Below are positions 31,428 to 41,158 of a DNA stretch of 59,004 bases, piece by piece; within the stretch, counting starts at the first letter, position 1; each line of letters starts with the position of its first letter. The translations under genes and the position numbers were made by a program. This DNA is from Cyanobium sp. CACIAM 14. GTDB taxonomy: Bacteria > Cyanobacteriota > Cyanobacteriia > PCC-6307 > Cyanobiaceae. Below the pieces are notes generated by a model that saw nothing but the letters and a program-made list of their open reading frames with translations, did not search any database and had not been told where the DNA came from. The stretch is from contig JMRP01000014.1 in NCBI GenBank assembly GCA_000708525.1, positions 1-59,004 on the forward strand, read 5' to 3'.

Positions 31428-32339
31428 ATGCCGGCTTCCTCCCGTCTCAGCCTGCTCGAAGCGCTGCCCGACCCCCTGGAGCGGGCGCTCGAGCAGCTGC
31501 GTCAGCGTCTCGATGCGTTTCCCCGGGTGGTGGTGGCCTATTCAGGAGGAGTCGACAGTGCCCTGGTGGCCGCCCTGGCGGTCGACCGTCTGGGCGAACG
31601 GGCGCTGGCGATCACCGGCGTCTCACCGGCCCTGGCGCCCCATCTGCGCCGCGAGGCGAGCGCCCAGGCCCGCTGGCTGGGGTTGCGGCACCGGGAGATC
31701 GCCACGGCGGAACTGGCCGATCCGGCCTATGCCAGCAATCCGGAGAACCGCTGCTACGCCTGCAAGCGGGAACTGCATCGGCTGCTCGCCCCCATCGCCG
31801 CCGCCGCCGGCGGGGCGAGGGTGCTCGACGGGGTCAACCGCGACGATCTGGGCGATCACCGTCCTGGCATCCGCGCCGCCAGGGAGTTCGGTGTGCTCTC
31901 GCCCCTGGCCGAGGCCGGCATCGACAAGGCCGGGGTGCGCCGGCTCTCCCGCGCCCTGGGGCTGCCCTGGTGGGACAAGCCGGCCCAGCCCTGCCTGGCG
32001 TCCCGATTTCCCTACGGAGAACCGATCAGCGCCTCCCGGCTGGACAGGGTGGCCGCCGCCGAGGACTGGCTGCGGCAGCGGGGGTTCGCCGAACTGCGGG
32101 TTCGCAGCCAGGGGGAGACCGCCCGCATCGAAATCCCTGGGGTGGCCCTGCCGGGGGCCCTGGAACGGCTGGCAAGGGGCGACCTGCGCCCGCAGCTGGT
32201 GAGCGCCTTCACCGGCCTAGGTTTCACCGCAGTGGCCCTCGATCTCGAGGGGCTGGTGAGCGGCAAGCTGAACCGGGACCTCCCCGCGGATGGCGCCGGG
32301 GACCAGCTGGCCCCGCTGCTTTCCCGGGGAGGTCCATGA
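31428..32339 (+). CDS. larE: LarE-like ATP-dependent sacrificial sulfur transferase
   Basis: The 303-residue protein has the PP-loop VVAYSGGVDSALVAALAVDR (residues 39-44 SGGVDS), ENRCYACKRELHRLLAPIAA, DGVNRDDLGDHRPGIRAARE and PAQPCLASRFPYGEPISASR. The last motif includes the Cys that LarE gives up as sulfur donor for the nickel-pincer cofactor. No larA, larB or larC is in the window, so the physiological role here is open. The ATG at 31428 starts the conserved part; an in-frame ATG at 31398 is possible. It is divergent from the cobO pair. Confidence 0.88.
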   Translation: MPASSRLSLLEALPDPLERALEQLRQRLDAFPRVVVAYSGGVDSALVAALAVDRLGERALAITGVSPALAPHLRREASAQARWLGLRHREIATAELADPAYASNPENRCYACKRELHRLLAPIAAAAGGARVLDGVNRDDLGDHRPGIRAAREFGVLSPLAEAGIDKAGVRRLSRALGLPWWDKPAQPCLASRFPYGEPISASRLDRVAAAEDWLRQRGFAELRVRSQGETARIEIPGVALPGALERLARGDLRPQLVSAFTGLGFTAVALDLEGLVSGKLNRDLPADGAGDQLAPLLSRGGP

Positions 32340-32357
32340 CCGAGTCGGAAGTCCCGG

Positions 32358-32858
32358 TCAGCCGGCGGCCAGGGCCGTGACGGGCTCCCGACCCGCCTCC
32401 CCCAGGGTTTCGGGGGTCTCACGGCGGAAGCTGGTCAGCTTGTGGCGCCGGGCCGCCAGTTCCTCCCGCAGCACCTCGCAGGCCTTCTCGGGCATGGTGT
32501 GATCCCCGCAGGTGAACACGTCGACCGCGGCATAGCCCGATTCGGGCCAGGTGTGGATGGAGATGTGGGATTCCGCCAGCAGGGCCAGACCCGTCACGCC
32601 CTGGGGTTCGAAGCGGTGGGTGATCAGGTTGAGCAGGGTGGCGCCAGCACGCTTGGCTGCTGTCGTGATGGTGTCCCTGAGGAAAGCTTCGTCGTCGAGC
32701 CGTGCGCAGTCGCAGTCGTAGAGCTCGAGTATGCAGTGTTTCCCTACCGCGTCGGTGGTGTCGCCAGGGTTCGAGAGGGCTGGTGCGTTGCAGAGGGCAG
32801 GAGAGGCGGCTTCCCCCCATCCCGGGTTGGGATGCAGGCTGGACAGGCGCTGGTTCAT
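32358..32858 (-). CDS. speD: S-adenosylmethionine decarboxylase proenzyme
   Basis: The 166-residue protein has the class 1B AdoMet decarboxylase motifs: [20 protein letters not shown] and the self-cleavage site [20 protein letters not shown]. Cleavage between Glu96 and Ser97 would make the pyruvoyl cofactor. It also has [20 protein letters not shown] with the catalytic Cys and His. It makes decarboxylated AdoMet for spermidine synthesis. The first 35 residues are extra compared with the family core. recF lies upstream on the same strand, about 90 bases away. Confidence 0.93.
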   Translation of the reverse strand: MNQRLSSLHPNPGWGEAASPALCNAPALSNPGDTTDAVGKHCILELYDCDCARLDDEAFLRDTITTAAKRAGATLLNLITHRFEPQGVTGLALLAESHISIHTWPESGYAAVDVFTCGDHTMPEKACEVLREELAARRHKLTSFRRETPETLGEAGREPVTALAAG

Positions 32859-32947
32859 CAGAGTCGCGACAAACAGAGCTCACCATACGCGCCGAAGAGC
32901 GCCATGGTGGTTCCTCAGCTTCCCTGCGGCGTCAGGGAGATGCGGCC

Positions 32948-34114
32948 TCAGTCCACCCGGGTGCCACCGCGCAGCTCCACCACCTGGCCCCGGGCCTGCC
33001 AACCGCTGCTGAAGGCCTCCAGATGGGTGGCGCTCACCAGGCACTGGTGCCCGTCGCCGACGGCCTCCAGGAGCAGTTGCTGCCGCCTCGGGTCCAGCTC
33101 CGCCAGCACGTCGTCGAGCAGCAGCAGCGGCGGCTGGCCCACCACCTGCTGCACCAGCTCCAGTTCTCCCAGTTTCAGCGCCAGCACCAGGGTGCGCTGC
33201 TGCCCGGCGGAGCCGTAGCGCCGGGCCGGCCGTCCGCCGAGCATCAGGGCCACCTCGTCCCGATGGGGACCCACCTGGCACTGGCCCAGGCGCTCCTCCT
33301 CGGGCCGCTGGCGGCGCAGTTGCTCTTCCAGGGCCTCCCGCCAGGGACCTTCCTCGTCGCTGGGATCCGCTCCGGTGCCGCTCAGGTAGTCGAGCCGCAG
33401 GGGCTCTCCCGCGCCGCCGATCCGCTCCTGCCAGGCCACCGCCAGGGGCTCCAGGCGCCACAGGGCCCGTTGGCGGCGGCGGTGCAGTCGGGCCCCCACC
33501 AGCGCCATCTGCTGGTCGAAGGCGTCCAGCAGATCGTGGCGCTGGTCGGCGGCCAGGCCCCGGCGGAGCAGCTGGCTGCGCTGCCGCAGCAGTCGTCCGT
33601 AGCGGCTCAGCAGGGCCCCATAGACGGGCTCGAGCTGGAGGACCACCCGGTCCAGCCACTGGCGCCGCAGGGCGGGTTCCCCCCGCACCAGATCGAGGTC
33701 GAGGGCGCTGAAGCCCACACAGCGCAGGGGACCGATCAGGTCGAGCTGGCGTTCCAGCAGCCGGCCGTTGCGCAGGGCCTGGCGTCCACCGCTGCGCCGC
33801 AGCTGCAGCTGCAGGCTGTCGCCTTCGTCGGTGAGCGCGCTCAGCCTGCACGAGGGATGCCCATGGCCGATCAGATCCCGATCGCAGCTGCAGCGGTGGG
33901 AGCGCAGGCTGGTGAGCAGTTCCACTCCTTCCAGCAGGTTCGACTTGCCCTGGCCGTTGCTGCCGATCACAAGAAGCCGGGGCGCCTCCAAGGTCAGCTC
34001 CAGCCCGTCGATGTTGCGGAAATGCCGGAAGTCCAGGCGGTGGAGCCGGATGGTTCTGGGGCGGTCAGCCGCTAAGGTAACGCCATCGGGGGAAGGGTTC
34101 CGCGGGATCCTCAC
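32948..34114 (-). CDS. recF: DNA replication/repair protein RecF
   Basis: The 388-residue SMC-like ATPase has [20 protein letters not shown], Walker [41 protein letters not shown], the signature [20 protein letters not shown] and Walker [21 protein letters not shown]. RecF loads RecA at gaps through RecOR. GTG 34114 is the best start candidate; the frame is open to 34168, but that part overlaps the tRNA-Arg gene on the other strand. The true start could be closer to residue 20. Confidence 0.93.
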   Translation of the reverse strand: MRIPRNPSPDGVTLAADRPRTIRLHRLDFRHFRNIDGLELTLEAPRLLVIGSNGQGKSNLLEGVELLTSLRSHRCSCDRDLIGHGHPSCRLSALTDEGDSLQLQLRRSGGRQALRNGRLLERQLDLIGPLRCVGFSALDLDLVRGEPALRRQWLDRVVLQLEPVYGALLSRYGRLLRQRSQLLRRGLAADQRHDLLDAFDQQMALVGARLHRRRQRALWRLEPLAVAWQERIGGAGEPLRLDYLSGTGADPSDEEGPWREALEEQLRRQRPEEERLGQCQVGPHRDEVALMLGGRPARRYGSAGQQRTLVLALKLGELELVQQVVGQPPLLLLDDVLAELDPRRQQLLLEAVGDGHQCLVSATHLEAFSSGWQARGQVVELRGGTRVD

Positions 34115-34162
34115 CGCCGATCCTGGGCGCCGCTGCGGGGCGCCTGCCGGGGCGCCGATGGT

Positions 34163-34236
34163 GGGCATGTAGCTCAGTTGGATAGAGCGTCAGATTCCGG
34201 TTCTGAATGTCGGGGGTTCGAGTCCCTCCATGCTCG
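34163..34236 (+). tRNA. tRNA-Arg (anticodon CCG)
   Basis: The 74-base cloverleaf has acceptor GGGCATG (34163-34169) pairing with CATGCTC (34229-34235) and discriminator G. The anticodon arm is TCAGA-TTCCGGT-TCTGA with anticodon CCG, and the T-arm contains GGTTCGAGTCC. CCA is not encoded. It is followed by a 17-base-pair hairpin. Confidence 0.95.
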
Positions 34237-34245
34237 TCGCTCCAG

Positions 34246-34287
34246 CCGTCCAACGCCTCCGGGAACCTCTCCGGAGGCGTTGGACGG
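34246..34287 (+). terminator. Perfect 17-bp hairpin after tRNA-Arg
   Basis: CCGTCCAACGCCTCCGG (34246-34262) and CCGGAGGCGTTGGACGG (34271-34287) are exact complements around an 8-base loop. It begins nine bases after the tRNA. No T-tract follows, but the long stem is well placed to end the tRNA transcript and perhaps the convergent GNAT transcript. Confidence 0.75.
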
Positions 34288-34319
34288 TGGTACCCACTCG
34301 CGAAGCGCTGGATTTCGGC

Positions 34320-34832
34320 TCAGCCATCGCGGAGTTTGAGGCCCATGGCGCGGATACCACCCGGATCCACCACGAACCCCACCCGTGTGAGGGCCTTGAG
34401 CGCTTCGGGCGGGGCTGAAAGGGAGATGCTGCAGCCGCTGAATTCCCGGCGCAGCTTTGCCAGAGCGGCCTGCACCAGGGCTCCGATCACTTCTTCACGG
34501 CCGGGATCGGCGGGATCGGCCAGCAGGTCCCAGAGATTGGCGTTGAGGGCCTGGTCGCTGGTGGCCCGCACGAAGCCCACAATCTTGCCGTGGGGATCGA
34601 GCACCGTCAGGTGCCAGGCGCTGCAGTCGAGCACCCGCCGCCAGCGCGCCGGGCTGCGGGGAGGATCTCCACAGCTCTGGAGCAGACGGTTGAGGTCCTC
34701 CGGTTCCGGATCGCGCTGCTGCAGCAGGACATAGCCCTCCCTCAGGCGGAGGGACGGCGACTGGCTGCGGAAGGGGAGCAACAGAGAGTTCAGTGGTTCA
34801 GCCCGTGTTGCGCATGCCTGCGGCGATGCCAT
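34320..34832 (-). CDS. GNAT family acetyltransferase-like protein
   Basis: The 170-residue protein contains [60 protein letters not shown] and [20 protein letters not shown]. This is a small GNAT fold (strand order VVGFVRA, DLLADP, then GIGxxL-like helix) with unknown substrate. The first 15 residues overlap the ppc 3' end by 35 bases, so a start a little inside the frame is possible. It probably belongs to the ppc transcript. Confidence 0.72.
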   Translation of the reverse strand: MASPQACATRAEPLNSLLLPFRSQSPSLRLREGYVLLQQRDPEPEDLNRLLQSCGDPPRSPARWRRVLDCSAWHLTVLDPHGKIVGFVRATSDQALNANLWDLLADPADPGREEVIGALVQAALAKLRREFSGCSISLSAPPEALKALTRVGFVVDPGGIRAMGLKLRDG

Positions 34833-37800
34833 TGATGGTAAGCAGGGCGCCCCGGAGCAGTTCGCTGCGGCTATACGTGCGGCCGTCGCTGCCCCCCCCA
34901 GGCCCCTCGCCCGGCCCTTCGCTCATCGGTGGCTGGCGTTTCTGGTCCCGCAGCCGGCGCAGCAGCGCCACCTGCAGGTAGCCCAGGGGAATGATCGTGC
35001 GGTTGCGCAGGTCGACCGACAGCTGCAGGGCCGGGTCGCCGTCCAGCAGGCGGCTGTGGTTGCTGATCCGCAGCACCAGGGCATGGGTGAGCTCGAACTC
35101 GCTGGCGATGGCCGTGAAGATCTGATCGAACGCTTCCCGGTTCTCCGGACGCCCCAGGGAGGTGACGTAGTGGCGGGCCAGTTCCAGGTCGACCTTGGAG
35201 AGCGTCATCTCCACCTTGGAAATCAGCATGCGGAAGAAAGGCCAGCGCTGGTAGAGCAGCTGCAGCAGTTCCATCTGTTCGCCATCGGCGTCCAGTTCGG
35301 CCTGCAGGGCGGTTCCCACCCCGTACCAGCTGGGCAGCAGAAAGCGGCTCTGGGTCCAGCCGAACACCCAGGGGATGGCCCGCAGACTGGAGAGATCCTT
35401 GGCGCCGCTCCTCCGGCGTGCCGGCCGACTGGAGATCTGCAGCTTGCTGATCTCCTCGATCGGCGTCACCTGCTGGAAGAAGGCCACCAGATCGGGGTTG
35501 TCGTGCACCAGGGCCCGGTAGTGGTCGCGGGAGCGGGCGGCGAGCCTCTCCATCAGCGCGTTCCAGGTGGGCGTGTCGTCCACCGGCGTGCTCACCATGC
35601 TGTTCTGCAGCACGGCGGTGGTGACGGTCTCGAGGTTGTAGAGGGCAAGCTCGGGGAGGGAGTACTTGGAAGCCAGCACCTCCCCCTGCTCGGTGATCTT
35701 GATGCGTCCCTTGAGGGTGCCGCTGGGCTGGGCCAGGATCGCCTGGTAGGCGGGACCGCCGCCGCGGCCCACGGACCCGCCTCGGCCATGGAAGATGCGC
35801 AGCGCCACACCGTGGGCATCGGCCAGGGACTGCAGGGCGATCTGGGCCCGATGGATCTCCCAGTTGCTGGAGAGGAAGCCGGAATCCTTGTTGCTGTCGG
35901 AATAGCCGAGCATCACCTCCTGCAGGGGCTGGTCTCCGTCGCTGTTGCTGATCAGCAGCTGGCGGTAGAAGGGGTCGGCGAACAGCCGCTCCATCACCGC
36001 CGGGGCTCCCTGCAGGTCCTCCACGGTCTCGAACAGTGGGATCACCAGCAGGGCCGATTGCTGCGCCATCGGATCCACCAGCCCCGCCTCCTTGGCCAGC
36101 AGCACCACCTCCAGCAGGTCGGAGACCGTGTGACTCATCGAGATCACGTAGGTGCGGCAGATGCGGCGGCCGAATTCCTGCTGGAGGCGCTGCAGCATCC
36201 GGAACACGGCGAAGGTCTCGGCGGTGGGGGCGCTCCAGCGGGCCGCCGGCGGCAGCAGGGGGCGGCGGGTCTTCAGTTCGCTCAGCAGCCATTCCACCCG
36301 TTGCTCCTCGTCCATCTCGCCGTAGGGCACGGGCAGCAGCAGATAGCGGCTGAGTTCGTCGATGGCGTCGCTGTGGCGGGTGCTCTCCTGCCGGATGTCG
36401 AGGCTGGCCAGGGAGAAGGCGAAGATGTGCACCTGGCTGAGCAGGTCCTGCAGTGCTTCGCAGCTGAGGCCCGTGGCCTCCAGGCTCTCCTTGATCAGTT
36501 CCAGGTCGTTGCGGAACTCCTCCACCGAGCCGTAGTGGAGCTCCTGCGGCGGGGCCGGCTCCATCAGACTGCTCAGCACGGCCTCGCTGCCGGAGGATCC
36601 GTCGCACGGGGATTCCCAGCCCGCGTCGGCCAGCTGCTGGTTGCGCAGCTGGGTGAGCCGCAGCCGTTCCAGGGTGTAGCTCAGTTTCAGGCGGTAGGGC
36701 TCGAGCCGGTAGCGGGCGGCCCGCTCCTCGTAGATCTCCGGGAACCGCAGCCGGTCCATCTCCAGCGACTCCAGCAGCGCGGGGGTCACCTGGCTCCACT
36801 GCATCGAGATGCTCAGCTGGTCGCGCAGGACGGAGACCGACTGGATGTAGCGGGCCAGCATCAGCTGCCGCTGGAAGCAGGCGGTGCGCCAGGTCACGTC
36901 CGGCGTCACCGAGGGGTTGCCGTCCCGGTCGGCGCCCACCCAGGAACCGAAGGTGCAGAAGGCGTCCCGGGGAGGGTGCACGTCCGGGTAGCTGGCGGCG
37001 AGGGCCGCCCGGAGGCGCTGACGCAGCTGGGGCATGGCGTCGAAGAGCACCTGCTGGAAGTAGTGCAGGGCGTAATCGACCTCGTCGATCACCGACGGCT
37101 TGAACTGGTGAAGTTCGTCGGTGCGCCACCAGAGGCGGATCTCCTCCTCCAGCTGCTGGCGCAGACGGTCGTTGTCGTCCGGATTGCCCTGCCCGTTCAG
37201 CTGCAGCTTCTGGATCAGGGTCGCCACCCGTCGCTGCTTGTGGCGCACGGTGTGGCGCACGATCTCGGTGGGGTGGGCGGTGAACACCAGCCGGATGTCG
37301 AGTTCGCCCAGCAGCGACTCGATCTGGCCGGGCGGCACATTCAGGGCGCGCAGACGCTCGAACAGCTGCCGGAAGGTGGCGGGATCGCTCTGGCTGGCCA
37401 GGGCCGGCAGGAAGGGGTCGTTGCTGGACGGGGACGGGGCCCGCCGGATGCTCTCGAGGTAGCTGTCCTCCTCGATGTGCTGCTCGAGGATGTTGACCAG
37501 CTGGAAATAGAGGGAGAAGGCCCTGGCCGCAGCGATGCCTTCGGCCAGGTCCATGGCCTTGATCAGCGACACGATGCCGTCGGTGTCCACGGCGGTGGAG
37601 ACCGACGGATCCAGGCCCGGAGCGATCGGACCGCTGAGCTCCTTGAGCCGCAGCAGCCGCTCCACCTGCTCGGGCGGACATTCGCTGCGCAGGACCGTCT
37701 GCCAGAGATCCTCCACCAGTTCCAGGCGTTCGGTCAGCAGCCGTATCACCCCGGGCGAAGCCTCGGCGGGGACGACCGAGGGCTCGGTCAGGGGGGGGCG

Positions 37801-37833
37801 CATGGGGGCGCTCGGGGCGGTGGTGCGATTCAT
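34798..37833 (-). CDS. ppc: Phosphoenolpyruvate carboxylase
   Basis: The 1011-residue enzyme fixes bicarbonate onto PEP to give oxaloacetate, the anaplerotic step in cyanobacteria. Visible motifs are [20 protein letters not shown] with the catalytic His, [60 protein letters not shown] and the C-terminal tetramer tail AAGMRNTG. The ATG at 37833 overlaps the gshA stop (ATGA) and is preferred over 37872. It is the middle gene of trpE-gshA-ppc-GNAT on the minus strand. Confidence 0.97.
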   Translation of the reverse strand: MNRTTAPSAPMRPPLTEPSVVPAEASPGVIRLLTERLELVEDLWQTVLRSECPPEQVERLLRLKELSGPIAPGLDPSVSTAVDTDGIVSLIKAMDLAEGIAAARAFSLYFQLVNILEQHIEEDSYLESIRRAPSPSSNDPFLPALASQSDPATFRQLFERLRALNVPPGQIESLLGELDIRLVFTAHPTEIVRHTVRHKQRRVATLIQKLQLNGQGNPDDNDRLRQQLEEEIRLWWRTDELHQFKPSVIDEVDYALHYFQQVLFDAMPQLRQRLRAALAASYPDVHPPRDAFCTFGSWVGADRDGNPSVTPDVTWRTACFQRQLMLARYIQSVSVLRDQLSISMQWSQVTPALLESLEMDRLRFPEIYEERAARYRLEPYRLKLSYTLERLRLTQLRNQQLADAGWESPCDGSSGSEAVLSSLMEPAPPQELHYGSVEEFRNDLELIKESLEATGLSCEALQDLLSQVHIFAFSLASLDIRQESTRHSDAIDELSRYLLLPVPYGEMDEEQRVEWLLSELKTRRPLLPPAARWSAPTAETFAVFRMLQRLQQEFGRRICRTYVISMSHTVSDLLEVVLLAKEAGLVDPMAQQSALLVIPLFETVEDLQGAPAVMERLFADPFYRQLLISNSDGDQPLQEVMLGYSDSNKDSGFLSSNWEIHRAQIALQSLADAHGVALRIFHGRGGSVGRGGGPAYQAILAQPSGTLKGRIKITEQGEVLASKYSLPELALYNLETVTTAVLQNSMVSTPVDDTPTWNALMERLAARSRDHYRALVHDNPDLVAFFQQVTPIEEISKLQISSRPARRRSGAKDLSSLRAIPWVFGWTQSRFLLPSWYGVGTALQAELDADGEQMELLQLLYQRWPFFRMLISKVEMTLSKVDLELARHYVTSLGRPENREAFDQIFTAIASEFELTHALVLRISNHSRLLDGDPALQLSVDLRNRTIIPLGYLQVALLRRLRDQKRQPPMSEGPGEGPGGGSDGRTYSRSELLRGALLTINGIAAGMRNTG

Positions 37834-38993
37834 GATCCTCCAGGAGCCGGGGCCGCTTCTGTCCTCAGCCATGCGTCCAGCACCCTCTCCCGTTGTTCGA
37901 GAGCCGCGGCCTCGCTGCCGATGATCGCACCGATGCTTTCACCACGCCTGTGGCGGGCGATCCAGCGCATGGCCTGGTTGCCCCGCTCGAGCAGATCGTG
38001 GAGCGGCGCCAGCCAGCGCTCCAGCCCCATCTCCGCTGCCAGGGGGGCCATCGCCTCCAGTTCACCTGCGATCCACTCACGGGCCAGGACCGGTTCCCCC
38101 GTGCGCCAGTGCACCAGCTCCGCCTCCAGGCTGGAGCGGGCCGCCGCCCGGTCGTTGGCGTCGGCGAGGGTTTCCAGGCCGGAGGTATCGAGGCGGCTCG
38201 CCCGCAGGGGATCCAGATCCCCGGGAGCCTGCTGCAACCTCTGCAGGCGCAGTTCGGCGAAGGCGGTGACCGCCAGCAGCTCCAGCGGGTCGTCGATCAG
38301 GTCGCAGATGCGGATCTCCAGACGGTTGAGGCCCCGGGGGCGGTCGTCGCCGTTGGGTCGCACCGAGGTCCAGAGGTGGCGCACGTTGCGCATGGCGCCG
38401 GCGGCCAGCTGCTCCTCCATCCAGTGGATGTAATGGTCGTGGTCCTGGAACAGGGGCACCTGCGGCGGGGTGAGCGGGAACTGCAGCCAGCGCTGGGAGT
38501 GGGCGCCGGTGCTGCGGCCATCGAGGAACGGCGAGCTGGCACTCAGCGCCAGCAGCAGGGCCGCTTCGCAGCGCAGCAGCCTGAGGGCCGCGAACAGGTC
38601 GTCCATCGCCGTCACGCCCAGGTTGATGTGGACGCTGGCGGTGACCACCCGGGTGCCGTAGGTGGCCTCGATGTAGCCGTGGTAAGGATTGGCCGGGTCG
38701 GAGCGCTCGAAGCGGCTGCTGTCCCCGAGGCTCAGGGTGCTGCCCGGCAGGAGGGTCAGGCCGCGGGGCCGGAGCCAGCGGCGCAGCCGGCGGCGCGGTT
38801 CCAGCAGCAGCTCCAGCTGGGCGGCATAGGCGGCCTCCGGCGGGGTGACGTACTCGAGGTTGCGGTGGTCCGGCTCGGTCATGAAGCCGGACAGGGCTGC
38901 GGCCACCTCCTCGGAGCACCCCACCACCGTGCCGTCGGAACGGCCGGTGTACATCTCCACTTCGAAGCCCTTCAGCAGCAGGGGAGCGCTCAT
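37830..38993 (-). CDS. gshA: Glutamate-cysteine ligase, cyanobacterial type
   Basis: The 387-residue protein is the cyanobacterial Gsh[81 protein letters not shown] and [20 protein letters not shown]. It makes gamma-glutamylcysteine in glutathione synthesis. Start and stop overlap the neighbours trpE and ppc by four bases each, so the three genes are likely translationally coupled. Confidence 0.93.
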   Translation of the reverse strand: MSAPLLLKGFEVEMYTGRSDGTVVGCSEEVAAALSGFMTEPDHRNLEYVTPPEAAYAAQLELLLEPRRRLRRWLRPRGLTLLPGSTLSLGDSSRFERSDPANPYHGYIEATYGTRVVTASVHINLGVTAMDDLFAALRLLRCEAALLLALSASSPFLDGRSTGAHSQRWLQFPLTPPQVPLFQDHDHYIHWMEEQLAAGAMRNVRHLWTSVRPNGDDRPRGLNRLEIRICDLIDDPLELLAVTAFAELRLQRLQQAPGDLDPLRASRLDTSGLETLADANDRAAARSSLEAELVHWRTGEPVLAREWIAGELEAMAPLAAEMGLERWLAPLHDLLERGNQAMRWIARHRRGESIGAIIGSEAAALEQRERVLDAWLRTEAAPAPGGS

Positions 38994-40558
38994 CGGACCG
39001 GGCCGGCGCCACTGGTGGGTGCCGGTTCCAGGCAGGCGAGAGCCTTGAGCATCCCCCGGGCCTTATTGAGGGTTTCCTGGTACTCCGCCGCGGGGCTGGA
39101 ATCGGCCACGATGCCGGCCCCGGCCTGCACCTGCACCCGCCAGCCCCCCTCGGGGTGGGGCAGCACCACCATGGTGCGGATCGTGATCGCCGTGTTCAGG
39201 GCCCCGGCCAGATCCACGGCCCCGTAGACGCCGGAGTAAGGACCGCGGGCATCCGGTTCGAGGGCATGGATCAGCTGCATGGCCCGGATCTTGGGCGCGC
39301 CGCTCACCGTGCCCGCCGGGAAGGAGGCCATCAGCAGGTCCCAGATGTCGTGATCCCGGCTCAGCAGACCCTCCACCTGGCTGACGATGTGCATGACATG
39401 GGAGTACTTCTCGATCACCATCAGCTCGGTGACCCGCACCGAGCCGGCACGGCAGACCCTGCCCAGGTCGTTGCGGCCCAGATCGACCAGCATCACATGC
39501 TCGGCCCGTTCCTTGGGATCGGCCAGCAGGTCCTCGGCCAGTGCCGTGTCCTCCCCATCATCCGCGCCGCGGGGGCGGGTGCCGGCGATGGGGCGCAGGG
39601 AGGCCTTCACGCCCTCCGCGCAGGGTTCCGCCTTCACCATCACCTCGGGGCTGGAGCCGATCAGGTGCCAGTCGCCGAAGTTGAAGAACGCCATGTAGGG
39701 GGAAGGATTCACCATCCGCAGGCTGCGGTAGATCTCGAAGGGATCGCGGTTCACCCTTGCCTCCAGGCGCTGGCTGAGCACCAGCTGGAACACGTCTCCA
39801 GCGGCGATGTGCTCGGCGGCCGCCGCCACGGCCGCCTCGAACTCAGCGCGGTCGCGGTTGCTGCGGGTCGTCAGCTCGGCACCGCTCGCCTCGTGCCAGG
39901 CCAGGGGCGTCACGTGGCCGGGCAGCGGCTCATGCATGCGGGTCTCGAGGGCCTCGATCCGGGCGGCCGCCCGGTCGTAGGCCTCGCCGGGATCGGCACC
40001 GCCCGAGAGATCCACGTAGGCCACTGCTGTGATCTGACGCTTCACCTGGTCGAACACCAGCAGGCTGTCGGCCAGCATCCAGCAGCCGTCCGGCGGGGCT
40101 CCCGCCGGGGCGTCGTGCACCGGCACAGTGGGCTCGATCCAGCGGATCAGCTCATAGCCCCAGAACCCGAACAGCTGGGCCACCGCCGGCAGACCCTCCA
40201 CCGGAGCCGGACGCAGGGGAGCCAGCGCCTGCCGCAGCAGATCGAAGGGATTGCCCCGCAGGGTTTCGCTGCGGCCGTCCCGCCAGCAGCGCTCCCCCCG
40301 GTCACCGCGGCAGGTGAGAGTCCAGAGGGGATCGCTCACCACGAAGCTCCAGCGCCCCAGTTGCTCGCCCCCCTCCACCGACTCCAGCAGGACGCCGTGG
40401 CTGGTGCCGGCGCCCACCTTCAGCCAGGTGGTCAGCGGCGTCTCCAGGTCGGCGGGCCAGCGTTTCCAGAGGGGCAGGAGATTGGCGCTCCCGCCGGCCT
40501 CAGCTTCCCCACCGGCGATCCGGGCGAGGAAGGCGCTGCGATCAGAACCGGGCATCAC
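38990..40558 (-). CDS. trpE: Anthranilate synthase component I
   Basis: The 522-residue chorismate-utilising enzyme makes anthranilate from chorismate with the TrpG amidase. Motifs seen: LLESVEGGEQLGRWSFVVSD, AGDVFQLVLSQRLEARVNRD, PSPYMAFFNFGDWHLIGSSP, SLRPIAGTRPRGADDGEDTA, FPAGTVSGAPKIRAMQLIHA and AGAGIVADSSPAAEYQETLN. The fused TrpG domain is absent, as usual. The N-terminal LLES motif that binds feedback tryptophan is present. The gene starts 65 bases after psaD ends, separated by a terminator. Confidence 0.95.
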   Translation of the reverse strand: MMPGSDRSAFLARIAGGEAEAGGSANLLPLWKRWPADLETPLTTWLKVGAGTSHGVLLESVEGGEQLGRWSFVVSDPLWTLTCRGDRGERCWRDGRSETLRGNPFDLLRQALAPLRPAPVEGLPAVAQLFGFWGYELIRWIEPTVPVHDAPAGAPPDGCWMLADSLLVFDQVKRQITAVAYVDLSGGADPGEAYDRAAARIEALETRMHEPLPGHVTPLAWHEASGAELTTRSNRDRAEFEAAVAAAAEHIAAGDVFQLVLSQRLEARVNRDPFEIYRSLRMVNPSPYMAFFNFGDWHLIGSSPEVMVKAEPCAEGVKASLRPIAGTRPRGADDGEDTALAEDLLADPKERAEHVMLVDLGRNDLGRVCRAGSVRVTELMVIEKYSHVMHIVSQVEGLLSRDHDIWDLLMASFPAGTVSGAPKIRAMQLIHALEPDARGPYSGVYGAVDLAGALNTAITIRTMVVLPHPEGGWRVQVQAGAGIVADSSPAAEYQETLNKARGMLKALACLEPAPTSGAGPVR

Positions 40559-40572
40559 GGCGACAGGCAGGC

Positions 40573-40600
40573 AAAAAAACGGGGCTCCCCGGCCCCGCCG
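40573..40600 (-). terminator. psaD: Rho-independent terminator of psaD
   Basis: On the minus strand: CGGCGGGGC, loop CGGGGA, GCCCCG and then seven T bases (40579-40573). It begins about 24 bases after the psaD stop and cleanly separates psaD from trpE. Confidence 0.85.
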
Positions 40601-40623
40601 TTATAGGTGCTGGCCGGTGGGGC

Positions 40624-41055
40624 TCAGGCCTCGTGGGTGGCCTTGCCGCTGAACTTCAGGCTGGCGGGATTGGGGTTGGCGCCGATGCTGCGGGGAGTGT
40701 GCCCGACCATGGGACGGCCCTCGTTGACCTTCTCGGGGAAAACGCCGTCCTTGGGGTGCAGGTACTCGGTGTCACCGCCGGGGTAGATCCGATAGATCTT
40801 GTAGTCCTCGATCCGTGGCTTGAACTTGGTGCGCAGCTGGGTGCCGAGGGCCAGGCACTGCTCCTTGCGGGCGAAGTACATGAGGTTCTCGCCCTCATGC
40901 ATCTCGGCGGCGCCGCCGGTGGGGAGTTCGAACGCCTGGGCCTTGGAGCTGCTCCAGGTGATGGCGTATTTCTCCTCGGTTTCGGCCGAGTTCAGCAAGC
41001 CACCGGTGCTGCCGATGAACTTCGGAAGTTGACCTTGGAGGGCCGTTTCAGGCAT
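40624..41055 (-). CDS. psaD: Photosystem I reaction centre subunit II
   Basis: The 143-residue PsaD sits on the stromal side of photosystem I and docks ferredoxin. Motifs: [80 protein letters not shown] and [20 protein letters not shown]. Length and sequence are typical for picocyanobacteria. It has its own terminator and a 100-base upstream region; a TGCTAGCTT extended -10-like element lies about 20 bases before the ATG. Confidence 0.98.
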   Translation of the reverse strand: MPETALQGQLPKFIGSTGGLLNSAETEEKYAITWSSSKAQAFELPTGGAAEMHEGENLMYFARKEQCLALGTQLRTKFKPRIEDYKIYRIYPGGDTEYLHPKDGVFPEKVNEGRPMVGHTPRSIGANPNPASLKFSGKATHEA

Positions 41056-41138
41056 GGCTCGCAGACCGTTTCAGCGGGAAGCTAGCACCGTGTTTTTGAC
41101 GGGCCCGGGGTCCTCCACCGACTCTTCACACCCGTCAA

Positions 41139-41158
41139 CAAACGGCCTGAGGGCCGTC
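41139..41158 (-). terminator. Hairpin at the end of the kinase gene
   Basis: On the minus strand ACGGCC-CTCA-GGCCGT is followed by TTGTTGACG. It overlaps the kinase stop codon. The stem is six base pairs and the T-tract is weak. Confidence 0.45.

Noticed and set aside
35056-38433. 1125-codon plus-strand frame opposite ppc and gshA
   Set aside because: The minus-strand genes have clear motifs over the full length; the long opposite frame results from GC-biased codons.
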